Source: Mycoplasmatota bacterium (lineage in GTDB: Bacteria; Bacillota_I; Bacilli_A; Izemoplasmatales; Izemoplasmataceae). Taken from it: a stretch of 6,630 nt of DNA. A model generated the notes under the pieces. The model made no database searches. It had not been told where the DNA came from and worked only from the letters and a program-made list of their open reading frames with translations. The stretch lies in assembly GCA_022712785.1 (NCBI GenBank), contig JAFLJX010000110.1:1-6630 (forward strand), given 5' to 3'. Position 1 is the first letter of the stretch. Each line of letters opens with the position of its first letter. This document shows positions 1-6,098 of the stretch, piece after piece. A program made the translations under genes and the position numbers.

Positions 1-728
1 CCTACACTTTGCCATTTAGCAATTAGTGATGCTTGATTATCAATCACCTTCAATAAGAATTTATAATATTTGTTTTCTTCAGTTGTTATTTCAGGGTAAT
101 GTCTATTAATAGTATAGTCAGCTATTTTTTTTAATTCTGAGGTATTATTATTTGAGTAAGAAAATTCAAAAGTACCCACTCTAATATGACTTTTTGCTAT
201 TCTCACTAGAATTGCTCCATCATGCATAACTTCTCTTCCAACTTTTTCATTTGTTTTAAGGACGGCCAAACTTCTTGAAGTAGGAATATTCAGGTAGTAC
301 ATAGCTTCACTTATCAAATATTCTCTTAACATCGAACTAAGTGTTGCTTTTCCATCACCTCTTCTTGAGTAAGGAGTTGTCCCAGAACCTTTTAATTGAA
401 TATCAAATCTGTTCCCCATATTTGTTATGTGTTCACCTAACATTAATGCTCTACCATCTCCAAGATTCGTAAAATGACCAAACTGATGTCCTGAATATAC
501 TTGAGAAAATCCAGACTTAATATCATTATTAAAACATCCAGATAATATTTTTATTCCTTCTTCACTCTTTAAATACTCTAACTTTAAATCCAGTTCTTTG
601 GCTAATCTATCATTAAAAATTTTAATATTAGAAACATAGTTATTTTTCAGATTAGTAATTGAATACATATTAGTATTTAACTCTAAATATGTATTTTCAA
701 AATTAAATCCAGTAACTGTTGATTTCAT
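1..728 (-). CDS. selO: Protein adenylyltransferase SelO (YdiU/UPF0061), N-terminal part, cut by window edge
   Basis: The first 242 residues of a SelO-family pseudokinase are visible; full proteins are about 480 residues, so the C-terminal half lies outside the window. SelO transfers AMP from ATP to Ser/Thr/Tyr of target proteins and is linked to redox stress. Visible hallmarks are the GHQFG...LGDGRA block (residues 80-94), QLKGSGTTPYSRRGDGKA (111-128), the REYLISEAM helix (135-143), and VRIAKSHIRVGTFE (175-188). K113 and E136 sit where the family places its Lys-Glu ion pair, and R176 and R183 match the arginines used to hold ATP in its flipped orientation. The metal-binding Asn/Asp and the redox-active C-terminal Cys cannot be seen. 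The start is ATG at 726-728, with a GAGGTG ribosome binding site at 734-739. It begins 34 nt after the upstream gene with no terminator between, so co-transcription is likely. Family assignment is firm from conserved blocks; function is by family. Confidence 0.94.
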   Translation of the reverse strand, partial: MKSTVTGFNFENTYLELNTNMYSITNLKNNYVSNIKIFNDRLAKELDLKLEYLKSEEGIKILSGCFNNDIKSGFSQVYSGHQFGHFTNLGDGRALMLGEHITNMGNRFDIQLKGSGTTPYSRRGDGKATLSSMLREYLISEAMYYLNIPTSRSLAVLKTNEKVGREVMHDGAILVRIAKSHIRVGTFEFSYSNNNTSELKKIADYTINRHYPEITTEENKYYKFLLKVIDNQASLIAKWQSV

Positions 729-762
729 TTTTTCACCTCAGTTTAAATATAATTATTTAGTA

Positions 763-1380
763 TCAATATATTGTCATCATTAAGAACCCACTAAACGCCG
801 GATTGTTTGGCCTAAGTGATGGAATAACATTTTCTTTAAGTTCATTAATGTATATTCTATACTTATGATAAAAATCATAGTTTACTCTTGGTGTATACTT
901 AATACCTTCAAGTTCTAAATAAGTAATTATTTTTTTAACTGTTGTTGGCTTGACAAATACATCATAATCAAGATTCCAATAAGCTCTCCAAACTGTTATA
1001 ATTGGCCACTTAGCAAGTTTATATGGAGCTAATAACGAAATCATCATATTAAACCCTTGTTCTTCTTCACCATGAATTAACTCGTAAATACTATCCATTA
1101 GAAAGTGTTTTTCTAGGTTATCTAATTCTTTAGCAAAATCTCTGAAATTCATTTTTTCAAATATACTCACCATACTTGATTTGCTTACAACTTTAATAAC
1201 GTCATCATATACACTAAGACCTAGTTTCATATTTTCCTTAGAGCAAACTCTTTTTAAATATTCTGAAACTTTGTACAAGTTATGTTTTTTATTAATTTTT
1301 ATCATTTCTTCACTCTCAAAACCTTCTGGATATTGAAGTAAGAAATCACTTTCTAATCTAATTAACTTATTAATATTCAA
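763..1380 (-). CDS. Conserved protein of unknown function, about 205 aa
   Basis: I cannot name this protein. It is soluble and mostly helical by composition, with no signal peptide or membrane segment. Conserved-looking blocks are VSKSSMVSIFEK (residues 65-76), LAKWPIITV (122-130), VFVKPTTVKKIITYLELEG (141-159) and SLRPNNPAFSGFLMM near the C-terminus (188-202). From memory, similar uncharacterised proteins of about 200 residues occur in several bacterial phyla. The start is set by the ribosome binding site: AAGGAG (1389-1394) lies 8 nt before TTG at 1378-1380. It lies only 2 nt before the in-frame ATG at 1384-1386 and overlaps the in-frame GTG at 1387-1389. TTG is therefore preferred, giving MNINKLIRLE. 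The stop is TGA at 763-765, followed 34 nt later by selO with no terminator, which suggests a two-gene transcript. It is a real gene by ribosome binding site, length and coding character; its function is unknown. Confidence 0.82.
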   Translation of the reverse strand: MNINKLIRLESDFLLQYPEGFESEEMIKINKKHNLYKVSEYLKRVCSKENMKLGLSVYDDVIKVVSKSSMVSIFEKMNFRDFAKELDNLEKHFLMDSIYELIHGEEEQGFNMMISLLAPYKLAKWPIITVWRAYWNLDYDVFVKPTTVKKIITYLELEGIKYTPRVNYDFYHKYRIYINELKENVIPSLRPNNPAFSGFLMMTIY

Positions 1381-1661
1381 TTGCATCACTCCTTAGTTTA
1401 ATAATACAATAAATTTAATAAAGAACACTGCACTATGCATATTTTTAAATATAATTATACATAAGATAAATAAGAGTTTCTACTATGGATAGGAATAATT
1501 GTATTAAGTTGTATGACATTCTTCTTAAGTGCACTTAGACGACTTCCTTTCGGAATAGCATATAACAAACTAAGTTGATTTAGTATTACAATAATCAGAA
1601 TGATCATATTTACTTTTATTGCTTTATCACTATCAATTTTTATCATAAAAACTAAAATACT
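1381..1661. other. Poorly coding gap with a remnant-like hydrophobic ORF (minus strand 1455-1646)
   Basis: This roughly 300-nt stretch holds no well-supported gene. On the minus strand an open frame from ATG at 1644-1646 to the stop at 1455-1457 encodes about 63 residues. It has one hydrophobic segment (MIILIIVILNQLSLLYAI) followed by a basic patch (PKGSRLSALKKN). There is no Shine-Dalgarno sequence before this ATG, and the longer reading would start with a TTG inside the terminator of the neighbouring gene. It may be a fragment of a decayed membrane protein or chance AT-rich sequence. The part nearest 1390 should carry the leader and promoter of the 763-1380 gene. A TATAAT-like hexamer is present on the minus strand near 1450-1460, but no clear -35 element accompanies it. 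Confidence 0.35.
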
Positions 1662-1695
1662 AAAAAGCAATAACCAGTAATTGGTTATTGCTTTT
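1662..1695 (-). terminator. Rho-independent terminator after the CDGSH gene
   Basis: A 10-bp stem (1667-1676 with 1682-1691, GCAATAACCA) closes a 5-nt loop and is extended by A-T pairs on the outside. In the minus direction it is followed by TTTTT (1662-1666). The stem begins at the stop codon (1694-1696) of the CDGSH gene. The plus-strand side has only TTTT before AC, so it should work best for the minus strand. Confidence 0.85.
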
Positions 1696-1924
1696 ACAAA
1701 TTTCTATGGGTTCCATCACAATATGGTGGAGTTTTCGTTTTTTTACATGTACATAATTTTTTTGTTTGATCCTCACTCACTGTAACTTGTAGTGGTTCAC
1801 AGAAGTATCCTTCATGAGATCCATCACAGAATGGTTGGCTCTTACTTTGTCCACATTGACACCAATGGTACGTTTTACCTTTTTTTAAGTCTACTGAAAT
1901 TGGTTTAAACTCTCTTTTGTCCAT
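1694..1924 (-). CDS. Dual CDGSH-type iron-sulfur protein, 76 aa
   Basis: This is a small soluble protein with two CDGSH zinc-finger-like motifs, each expected to hold a [2Fe-2S] cluster through three Cys and one His. Motif 1 is CQCGQSKSQPFCDGSH (residues 22-37; ligands C22, C24, C33, H37). Motif 2 is CTCKKTKTPPYCDGTH (58-73; C58, C60, C69, H73). All eight ligands are present. The pair resembles the Miner2/type 3 CDGSH arrangement in one chain; roles in redox or iron-sulfur handling are known for relatives, but this protein's partner is unknown. The start is ATG at 1922-1924, with AAGGAG 7 nt upstream (1932-1937); a longer in-frame reading has no such site. A TATAAT (1944-1949, read on minus) could be its -10 element, though no good -35 is seen. 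It sits between two strong terminators and so is probably its own transcript. Confidence 0.93.
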   Translation of the reverse strand: MDKREFKPISVDLKKGKTYHWCQCGQSKSQPFCDGSHEGYFCEPLQVTVSEDQTKKLCTCKKTKTPPYCDGTHRNL

Positions 1925-1971
1925 AAGCACACTCCTTTTATATATTATAACATATTTCAAAAAAATTGCAT

Positions 1972-1993
1972 AAAAAAAGCCGCAAGCGGCTTT
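1972..1993 (-). terminator. Rho-independent terminator of the cold-shock gene
   Basis: AAAGCCGC (1976-1983) pairs with GCGGCTTT (1986-1993) around a very tight AA centre, so the outermost C-G of the loop is probably open. In the minus direction the hairpin is followed by seven T residues (1972-1978). It lies 9 nt after the csp stop codon. This is one of the few GC-rich stretches in the window and a textbook terminator. Confidence 0.92.
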
Positions 1994-2002
1994 AAATATT
2001 AA

Positions 2003-2200
2003 TTATAAACTTACGATATTTGCAGCTTGAGGACCTTTGTCACCCTCAACTACGTCAAAGCTTACTGCTTCTCCATCTTCAAGTGTTTTGAAACCATCTT
2101 TTTGAATTTGAGAGAAATGTGCGAATAAATCTTCTCCGTTTTCATTAGTGATGAACCCAAAACCTTTTTCAGCGTTGAACCATTTTACTGTACCAGTCAT
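2003..2200 (-). CDS. csp: Cold-shock protein, CspA/CspB family, 65 aa
   Basis: This is a single cold-shock domain (OB-fold, five beta strands) that binds single-stranded RNA/DNA and acts as an RNA chaperone and transcription anti-terminator in the cytoplasm. The sequence begins MTGTVKWFNAEKGFGFI, with RNP1 KGFGFI (residues 12-17) and RNP2 DLFAHFS (24-30). RNP2 reads LFAHF where VFVHF is commoner; the aromatic residues W7, F14, F16, F26 and F29 are kept. Its length matches the usual 65-70 residues. The start is ATG at 2198-2200 because GGAGGTAAT (2205-2213) sits 8 nt upstream; an in-frame ATG five codons earlier overlaps that site and is rejected. It has its own promoter, a leader of about 100 nt, and a terminator, so it is probably monocistronic. 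The symbol is generic because paralogues (cspA-E) cannot be told apart here. Confidence 0.97.
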   Translation of the reverse strand: MTGTVKWFNAEKGFGFITNENGEDLFAHFSQIQKDGFKTLEDGEAVSFDVVEGDKGPQAANIVSL

Positions 2201-2298
2201 ATGTATTACCTCCATTTTATATTTTTGATTTGTTACAACTGCAAATATAAATTAAGGTAACATAGTTATCTATTTGTATTTAACATTCATACTTCATC
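2201..2298 (-). promoter_or_regulatory. 5' leader of the cold-shock mRNA (candidate cold-responsive UTR)
   Basis: From the inferred transcription start (about 2298) to the ATG the leader is about 98 nt. It contains a 6-bp inverted repeat, TGTTAC/GTAACA (2231-2236 with 2257-2262), with a 20-nt loop just upstream of the ribosome binding site. Long structured leaders that alter translation with temperature are established for cspA-type genes. That this leader does so is inference; the stem seen is modest. Confidence 0.4.
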
Positions 2299-2304
2299 TA
2301 CTCC

Positions 2305-2332
2305 ATATTACACTGTTTTAGAATAAATGCAA
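2305..2332 (-). promoter_or_regulatory. Candidate promoter of the cold-shock gene
   Basis: Read on the minus strand, TTGCAT (2327-2332) is separated by 16 nt from TAATAT (2305-2310). Both are partial matches to the sigma-A consensus, and a TG lies directly before the -10. In such AT-rich DNA chance matches are common, but the position fits a csp leader of normal length. Confidence 0.5.
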
Positions 2333-2384
2333 GGTATATATTCTTTTTTTTACAAAATATCTTTTTTATATCCTAAATACCCCA

Positions 2385-2957
2385 TTAATATAATGTCGGT
2401 AACATAATTGTATCAATGACAAAATCAACACAGTTTTCAATCTTTTCTTCTTTAAAATAGTAATTTTCAAGAGGTATCCATTCCTCTTTCCATTTTTTTA
2501 ACATTGATTCACCATTACGTGATAGTATTCTTTCTAATTGCAATTTCTCGTCAATAGTAATAAATATAGAAAGTGTATAGTACTTACGTAACCTTTTGTG
2601 CATTGAATATGCTCCCTCAATAATTATAACAGGTTTACTCTTTTGTGAAATCCCTGTCTCTAGTTGTTCCTTTTTACAATTGAAATTATTAGATAAGATT
2701 TCATTTGAATTTAAATTCTTCATAATTTCATCTTCTAATCTTTCATAGTCTACATTTCCTCCACTTTCTGATAATCTGTTTTTGTTCTTCTTACTTTTAG
2801 GAAGAAAATAATTATCCGTATGAAAAAGCAATGCACCAAGCTTTTTACTCAAAGTTTCACCAAAAGTAGTTTTTCCTGATGCACTTGGTCCCTCTATTGC
2901 AATCACTACTTTTTTATTGTCTTTTATTTGTCTCTTAATTTCCTCTAATAAGATCAT
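2385..2957 (-). CDS. Uridine-kinase-like P-loop kinase, 190 aa
   Basis: This is a cytoplasmic P-loop kinase of the uridine kinase/phosphoribulokinase type, probably phosphorylating a nucleoside or similar small molecule with ATP or GTP. Walker A is GPSASGKTT (residues 23-31) after the strand VVIAIE. A short segment HTDNYFLP (46-53) matches the D-x-Y/F substrate-site motif of uridine kinases. VIIIEGAYSMHK lies where Walker B is expected. RILSRNGES resembles a LID arginine region, followed by the WIPLENYYF...I...DFVID pattern common to the family's C-terminus. The length is near the usual 180-210 residues. The start is ATG at 2955-2957 with AGGTG 5 nt upstream. No clear terminator follows it before the csp promoter. 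It may form a nucleoside-kinase paralogue separate from canonical udk; the true substrate cannot be read from sequence, so I give no symbol. Confidence 0.85.
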   Translation of the reverse strand: MILLEEIKRQIKDNKKVVIAIEGPSASGKTTFGETLSKKLGALLFHTDNYFLPKSKKNKNRLSESGGNVDYERLEDEIMKNLNSNEILSNNFNCKKEQLETGISQKSKPVIIIEGAYSMHKRLRKYYTLSIFITIDEKLQLERILSRNGESMLKKWKEEWIPLENYYFKEEKIENCVDFVIDTIMLPTLY

Positions 2958-3022
2958 GTAATCACCTACTTATATCTTATCATATAACAAGTTATTCTCT
3001 ATCTACCATTTCTTAAAATATT

Positions 3023-3058
3023 AAAAAAGAGAAATACAATTTAATGCACTCTCTTTTC
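3023..3058 (-). terminator. Rho-independent terminator downstream of truA
   Basis: On the minus strand AAAAGAGAGTGCA pairs with TGTATTTCTCTTTT around a TTAAAT loop, with G-U wobbles and one bulged base, and is followed by a T tract (3023-3028). It lies about 170 nt past the truA stop, so truA would carry a long 3' UTR unless an unseen short transcript ends here. The intervening 3059-3224 has no supported ORF. Confidence 0.7.
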
Positions 3059-3224
3059 AACATATATTTTTGTTATGAATAATCCTTTCTGCAGTCAATC
3101 TGAAAATCAAAACCATGTTTAAGATCACAAGAGAAAAAATGTAGAACTAAATAATCTTTATTTTTTTATTTTATAGCCCCATATCTACTGTTTTTATATA
3201 AAATTAGTGTATCCTATAGAAATA

Positions 3225-3974
3225 CTAATTATACGTTACGTTAACTAAACACAATCCTTTTCCAGGAACTGTATATCCTGCATCTTCACGTATCCCACTT
3301 GTAAAAATTTGCTGAATTACATCAATATCCTTTTTAGATTGTCCAATCTCAATAAGTGTACCAACAATAATTCTAACCATGTTATACAAGAACCCATCTC
3401 CATATATATCAATAATAATCATAGAACCTTCATTTGAGATCTTTATGTTTTTAATATCTCTAATTGTATTTTTCTTTTTGCTTTTTGTAGAAAAACCAAG
3501 AAAATCATGTTTTCCTATAAGTAATTTAGCTGCTTCCTTCATTTTATCAATACTTAAAGAATCTTTCATCCAATAGCTAGTTTTTCTTTCAAAAACACTA
3601 GAATGAATCCCATTCCAAATTTTATACTCGTAATGTTTTTCCAAAACATTAAATCTCGAATGAAATTTCTCATCCACTATTTCAATATTGATTACCGCAA
3701 TATCTTCCGGAAGATAGTGGTTTAGATATTTGTATATATCTTCAGTAGTGTGTGTGCTATCTGCATGGAAATTTGCTATTTGACTCATTGCATGAACCCC
3801 AGCATCGGTTCGACCAGAACCAATTATCTTTATATCATATTGATATAATTCAGATAATACTCTTTCAATCTTGAATTGAATAGATTTCACGTCATCTTTC
3901 AATCTTTGCCACCCTCTATAATTTGTACCATCATATGAAATTGTCATTTTATAGTTTTGCATTTCACTACTCAT
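3225..3974 (-). CDS. truA: tRNA pseudouridine(38-40) synthase TruA, 249 aa
   Basis: TruA converts U38-U40 of the tRNA anticodon stem to pseudouridine. The protein opens with YKMTISYDGTNYRGWQRL, followed by SIQFKIERVLSEL and the catalytic block GSGRTDAGVHAMSQIANF; Asp57 in GRTDAGV is the nucleophile. KHYEYKIWNG carries the conserved active-site Tyr region, and GDGFLYNMVRIIVGTLIEIG (starting near residue 193) is the family's C-terminal signature. The length equals the family norm of about 245-270. The start is ATG at 3972-3974 with a weak GAAGTGAG upstream; an in-frame ATG four codons later is possible. A TATAAT-like hexamer (4025-4030) in the 92-nt gap after hipA could be its -10. In many Bacillota truA follows the ribosomal-protein/ecf cluster; here it stands alone, so it may be a second copy (truA2-like), which is inference. 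Confidence 0.97.
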   Translation of the reverse strand: MSSEMQNYKMTISYDGTNYRGWQRLKDDVKSIQFKIERVLSELYQYDIKIIGSGRTDAGVHAMSQIANFHADSTHTTEDIYKYLNHYLPEDIAVINIEIVDEKFHSRFNVLEKHYEYKIWNGIHSSVFERKTSYWMKDSLSIDKMKEAAKLLIGKHDFLGFSTKSKKKNTIRDIKNIKISNEGSMIIIDIYGDGFLYNMVRIIVGTLIEIGQSKKDIDVIQQIFTSGIREDAGYTVPGKGLCLVNVTYN

Positions 3975-4066
3975 TATCTCACTTCTTTCTTGAATATATA
4001 AATTTAAAAGGCTGTTTTTTGCTTATTATATGCATATATTGTACTTAACACGCGTTATTCTGCATA

Positions 4067-5341
4067 TTATAATAATAAAAACTCTTTTTTTATCATTTCG
4101 ATTTCTTTTTTATCGATATATGCTGTTTGTGCAAAAGTTTCCCATCGTAATACCGAGTTTCTTACTTCCTCTATGACTATCACAGCTTCTTTTTCTTTTA
4201 TCTTCATTGAACTAGCTGCGAATAGCAAGTCTTCTCTTAATATATTCTCACGTTTTGAATTAATTGTCATTTGATGCTTGGCAGTCCATTTTCCTTTAGG
4301 ATTGTAGGAATAAGTTATGTCATAAGCAGGTGACAAAGACCAACTCCCTTTTTTATCCATTAAAAATGAAATGTTTTTCACGTGATCATCTTGATTTCTA
4401 ACCATAACATTGAATACCATTCTTCTAAAAAATTGTTTATTCTCACTCACCCCAATCCCCAATTGATACATGGTATGGGTTGTGCGTTCATAACTCATTG
4501 CACCAGAATCATTATAATCAATATGTGCTATGGCACCTAAAGTTTGCATATGTAATTTTTCCATTTGGCCTTTATCGTTTGTATATCTATCAAACCTTTT
4601 TGTCATAAAATGATAATACCCATCTTTTTCTAATAACCTTGACTCACTCATATTAATTTTTGCATCAATCGCCATAAGATAATATGCATATTCTCTTCTT
4701 GTAAATGAAGTTTCGTCTTTTTGATTCACTCCATCTAGTTTTAGTATCCAATAAGAAAATCCTTTCCCTGCATCTAGTTGCCCAGATTTAATTATATCAG
4801 TATCTTCATTGTATGCAATAATCGCTTTTGCTCTAGCACCACCAGCTGAAGTTCCTACTTTAATAATCTCTTCCAGTTCATCCTTACTTTTTGCACTAAA
4901 ACGCTCTTTTTCGTTAATTATTTCATTACTTAACTTGACTAGTTTGTTAATCTCTATATCTTCCACTTCATTCAATTCAAGATGCTGATTCGGATAAAAT
5001 TCTAGTGCTCCCATACCCCTTTTACCAATATAACATAATCTTTCAATAATTGTGAATGACTCCTGTGATCTATCTTGAGAATCTAACCATGCATTAATAA
5101 TTTTATCCCCATATCTATCTGGTAGTGAATCTGATAATAATCCAGGTAATCCTTTAAAACTATCTAACGAAAGAGTTCTGAATTGATAAATTTCTTTTGA
5201 TAACTTCATCATTACAGGAGATAACTCTATCTCACTTGTCACAAAATCATCATCATACTTAAAATTTGCATATGGAGCATTTTGATCAATAGATACAGTT
5301 CCAATTTTTCTTCCCCATAACATCACTTCAGCAACAATCAT
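4067..5341 (-). CDS. hipA: HipA-type serine/threonine kinase toxin, 424 aa
   Basis: HipA toxins phosphorylate glutamyl-tRNA synthetase or related targets, arresting translation and promoting dormancy. The N-terminal subdomain (about residues 3-105, LWGRKIGTV...) matches the HipA N-domain. VGTSAGGARAKA (162-173) is the ejectable P-loop, and S165 is the likely counterpart of autophosphorylated Ser150 of E. coli HipA. K201 in WILKLDG would contact ATP. The catalytic loop is NQDDHVKN (316-323) with D318 and N323, and LSPAYDI (337-343) supplies the metal-binding D341. The length is close to E. coli HipA (440), and all key kinase residues appear intact, so it should be active. Its ATG (5339-5341) overlaps the hipB stop as ATGA, a 4-nt overlap typical of translational coupling of antitoxin and toxin. 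The actual target is not readable from sequence. Confidence 0.94.
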   Translation of the reverse strand: MIVAEVMLWGRKIGTVSIDQNAPYANFKYDDDFVTSEIELSPVMMKLSKEIYQFRTLSLDSFKGLPGLLSDSLPDRYGDKIINAWLDSQDRSQESFTIIERLCYIGKRGMGALEFYPNQHLELNEVEDIEINKLVKLSNEIINEKERFSAKSKDELEEIIKVGTSAGGARAKAIIAYNEDTDIIKSGQLDAGKGFSYWILKLDGVNQKDETSFTRREYAYYLMAIDAKINMSESRLLEKDGYYHFMTKRFDRYTNDKGQMEKLHMQTLGAIAHIDYNDSGAMSYERTTHTMYQLGIGVSENKQFFRRMVFNVMVRNQDDHVKNISFLMDKKGSWSLSPAYDITYSYNPKGKWTAKHQMTINSKRENILREDLLFAASSMKIKEKEAVIVIEEVRNSVLRWETFAQTAYIDKKEIEMIKKEFLLL

Positions 5342-5679
5342 TCTTCATCTCCCCATTTCCATGGAGATTTTCTATTGGTCTTAACAGAAGACACTCTTTT
5401 CCTAGAATGTCCTAAATTCAGAACATCTTCAGGATTTGTTTTTACATCTGGTATAAACAAATTTAGTTCTTGGAGAATTCTTAATACTCTTAATATTGAA
5501 ATTAAATTGTTTAATGAAATATTTTCACCATTTTCAAACCCACCTATAGTCCTAAGGGAAACTCCAGACTTAGAAGCCAACTCCTTTTGAGTTATAGATA
5601 ACGCAATCCTTTTAGACTTTACTCGTCTACCAATCTCTTTAATTATCACTTCATTTTTTTCAAATCCATGTATTCTCAT
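5338..5679 (-). CDS. hipB: HipB-type Xre-family HTH antitoxin, 113 aa
   Basis: This is the DNA-binding antitoxin and autorepressor of the adjacent HipA kinase. The HTH_3 domain spans about residues 12-68: IGRRVKSKRIALSITQKELA, then KSGVSLRTIGGFENGE with the recognition helix near 41-50, then the hydrophobic dimer segment LISILRVLRILQELNLFIPD. The C-terminal tail is basic and ends in SPWKWGDEE, an ending common in HipA-linked Xre proteins and likely to contact the kinase. The start is ATG at 5677-5679 because AGGTGAT (5684-5690) sits directly upstream. The in-frame ATG at 5695-5697 overlaps the -10 hexamer and has no ribosome binding site, so it is rejected. It overlaps hipA by 4 nt. Repeats around the promoter fit autoregulation. 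At 113 residues it is longer than E. coli HipB (88), mainly through the tail. Confidence 0.92.
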   Translation of the reverse strand: MRIHGFEKNEVIIKEIGRRVKSKRIALSITQKELASKSGVSLRTIGGFENGENISLNNLISILRVLRILQELNLFIPDVKTNPEDVLNLGHSRKRVSSVKTNRKSPWKWGDEE

Positions 5680-5695
5680 ATTATCACCTACATTC

Positions 5696-5724
5696 ATTAT
5701 ACACTACAAATATTTAATAAGCAA
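5696..5724 (-). promoter_or_regulatory. Promoter of hipBA
   Basis: On the minus strand TTGCTT (5719-5724) and a perfect TATAAT (5696-5701) are separated by exactly 17 nt. This is the best sigma-A promoter in the window. Transcription would start only about 10 nt before the hipB ribosome binding site. Confidence 0.7.
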
Positions 5725-5741
5725 TATTGTACACTTTGTAG
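5700..5741. promoter_or_regulatory. Candidate HipB operator repeats spanning the hipBA promoter
   Basis: TACACT occurs at 5700-5705 and again at 5730-5735, exactly 30 bp apart (about three helical turns) and flanking the -35. The adjoining CTACAAA (5704-5710) and TTTGTAG (5735-5741) form an inverted repeat, and TGTACA (5728-5733) is itself a palindrome. This layout suits a dimeric HTH repressor that blocks the promoter, but the sites differ from the E. coli HipB consensus and are short. Confidence 0.4.
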
Positions 5742-6013
5742 AGCTGGAGGCCCATTAACCGCAATTTATTGCCTTTTATAATTATTGATATTATATCTTT
5801 CAATATTTTTTGGATGATTTTACCCGTTTTGCAAAATGCATAGTGTATCACCCCTTAATCATATAAATTCATTTAAAATCGTGTATTCCAAAATGTAATC
5901 GTGTAGAGCATTCTAAATTCATACTATTTTTGTATCAAAATAGGTCATTATATATCTATTATGTTACTCCTTTAAAATAAAGCTTAAATCAGCAAATGCC
6001 TCTATTATTATAT
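5742..6013. other. Gap between the two toxin-antitoxin modules; no convincing gene
   Basis: No ORF of normal length is supported on either strand here. On the minus strand, 5800-5841 encodes a 13-residue basic peptide (MHFAKRVKSSKKY) preceded by AAGGGGTGAT, a strong ribosome-binding-like site 7 nt upstream. An AAGGAG near 5967-5972 is followed only by ATA and early stops. A 7-bp inverted repeat, CTATTTT/AAAATAG (about 5924-5942), makes a hairpin without a U tract. Orphan ribosome binding sites with short broken frames suggest decayed genes or short leader peptides. Confidence 0.4.
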
Positions 6014-6043
6014 AAAAAGGCCTAATACAAATTATATTAGACC
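6014..6043 (-). terminator. Rho-independent terminator of the mntA-hepT operon
   Basis: A 9-bp stem (6019-6027 with 6035-6043) closes a 7-nt loop and is followed on the minus strand by TTTTT (6014-6018). One position is a U-G wobble in the minus-strand RNA but a C-A mismatch in the plus-strand RNA, so the structure favours minus-strand transcription, as needed for hepT. It lies 56 nt past the hepT stop. Confidence 0.85.
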
Positions 6044-6098
6044 AATACACTACTAATGGTGGGGTTGAATGTCCTTGAATGATATCTGCGTCCAGGAA

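Noticed and set aside
1431..1440. 10-mer ATGCATAGTG shared (inverted) with 5836-5845
   Set aside because: Ten-base matches are expected by chance in an AT-rich window of this size; no longer similarity surrounds them.
3075..3100. TTGACT (minus strand, 3093-3098) as -35 of a small RNA ending at the 3023-3058 terminator
   Set aside because: The hexamer 17 nt downstream is TAACAA, a poor -10, and the RNA would be little more than the terminator hairpin.
3023..3160. Short minus-strand frames MLKRECIKLYFSFLIF and MVLIFRLTAERIIHNKNIC
   Set aside because: Neither has a ribosome binding site, and the first lies within the terminator.
3379..3576. Open frame on the plus strand inside truA
   Set aside because: It lies fully antisense to a well-supported gene, has low-complexity Ile/Phe/Ser-rich content and no ribosome binding site.
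4046..4057. Short palindrome-like TAACACGCGTTA between hipA and truA
   Set aside because: The symmetry is imperfect and short, no T tract follows, and no promoter overlap is clear.
5375..5590. Open frame on the plus strand inside hipB
   Set aside because: It is antisense to the conserved HTH domain and has no independent support.
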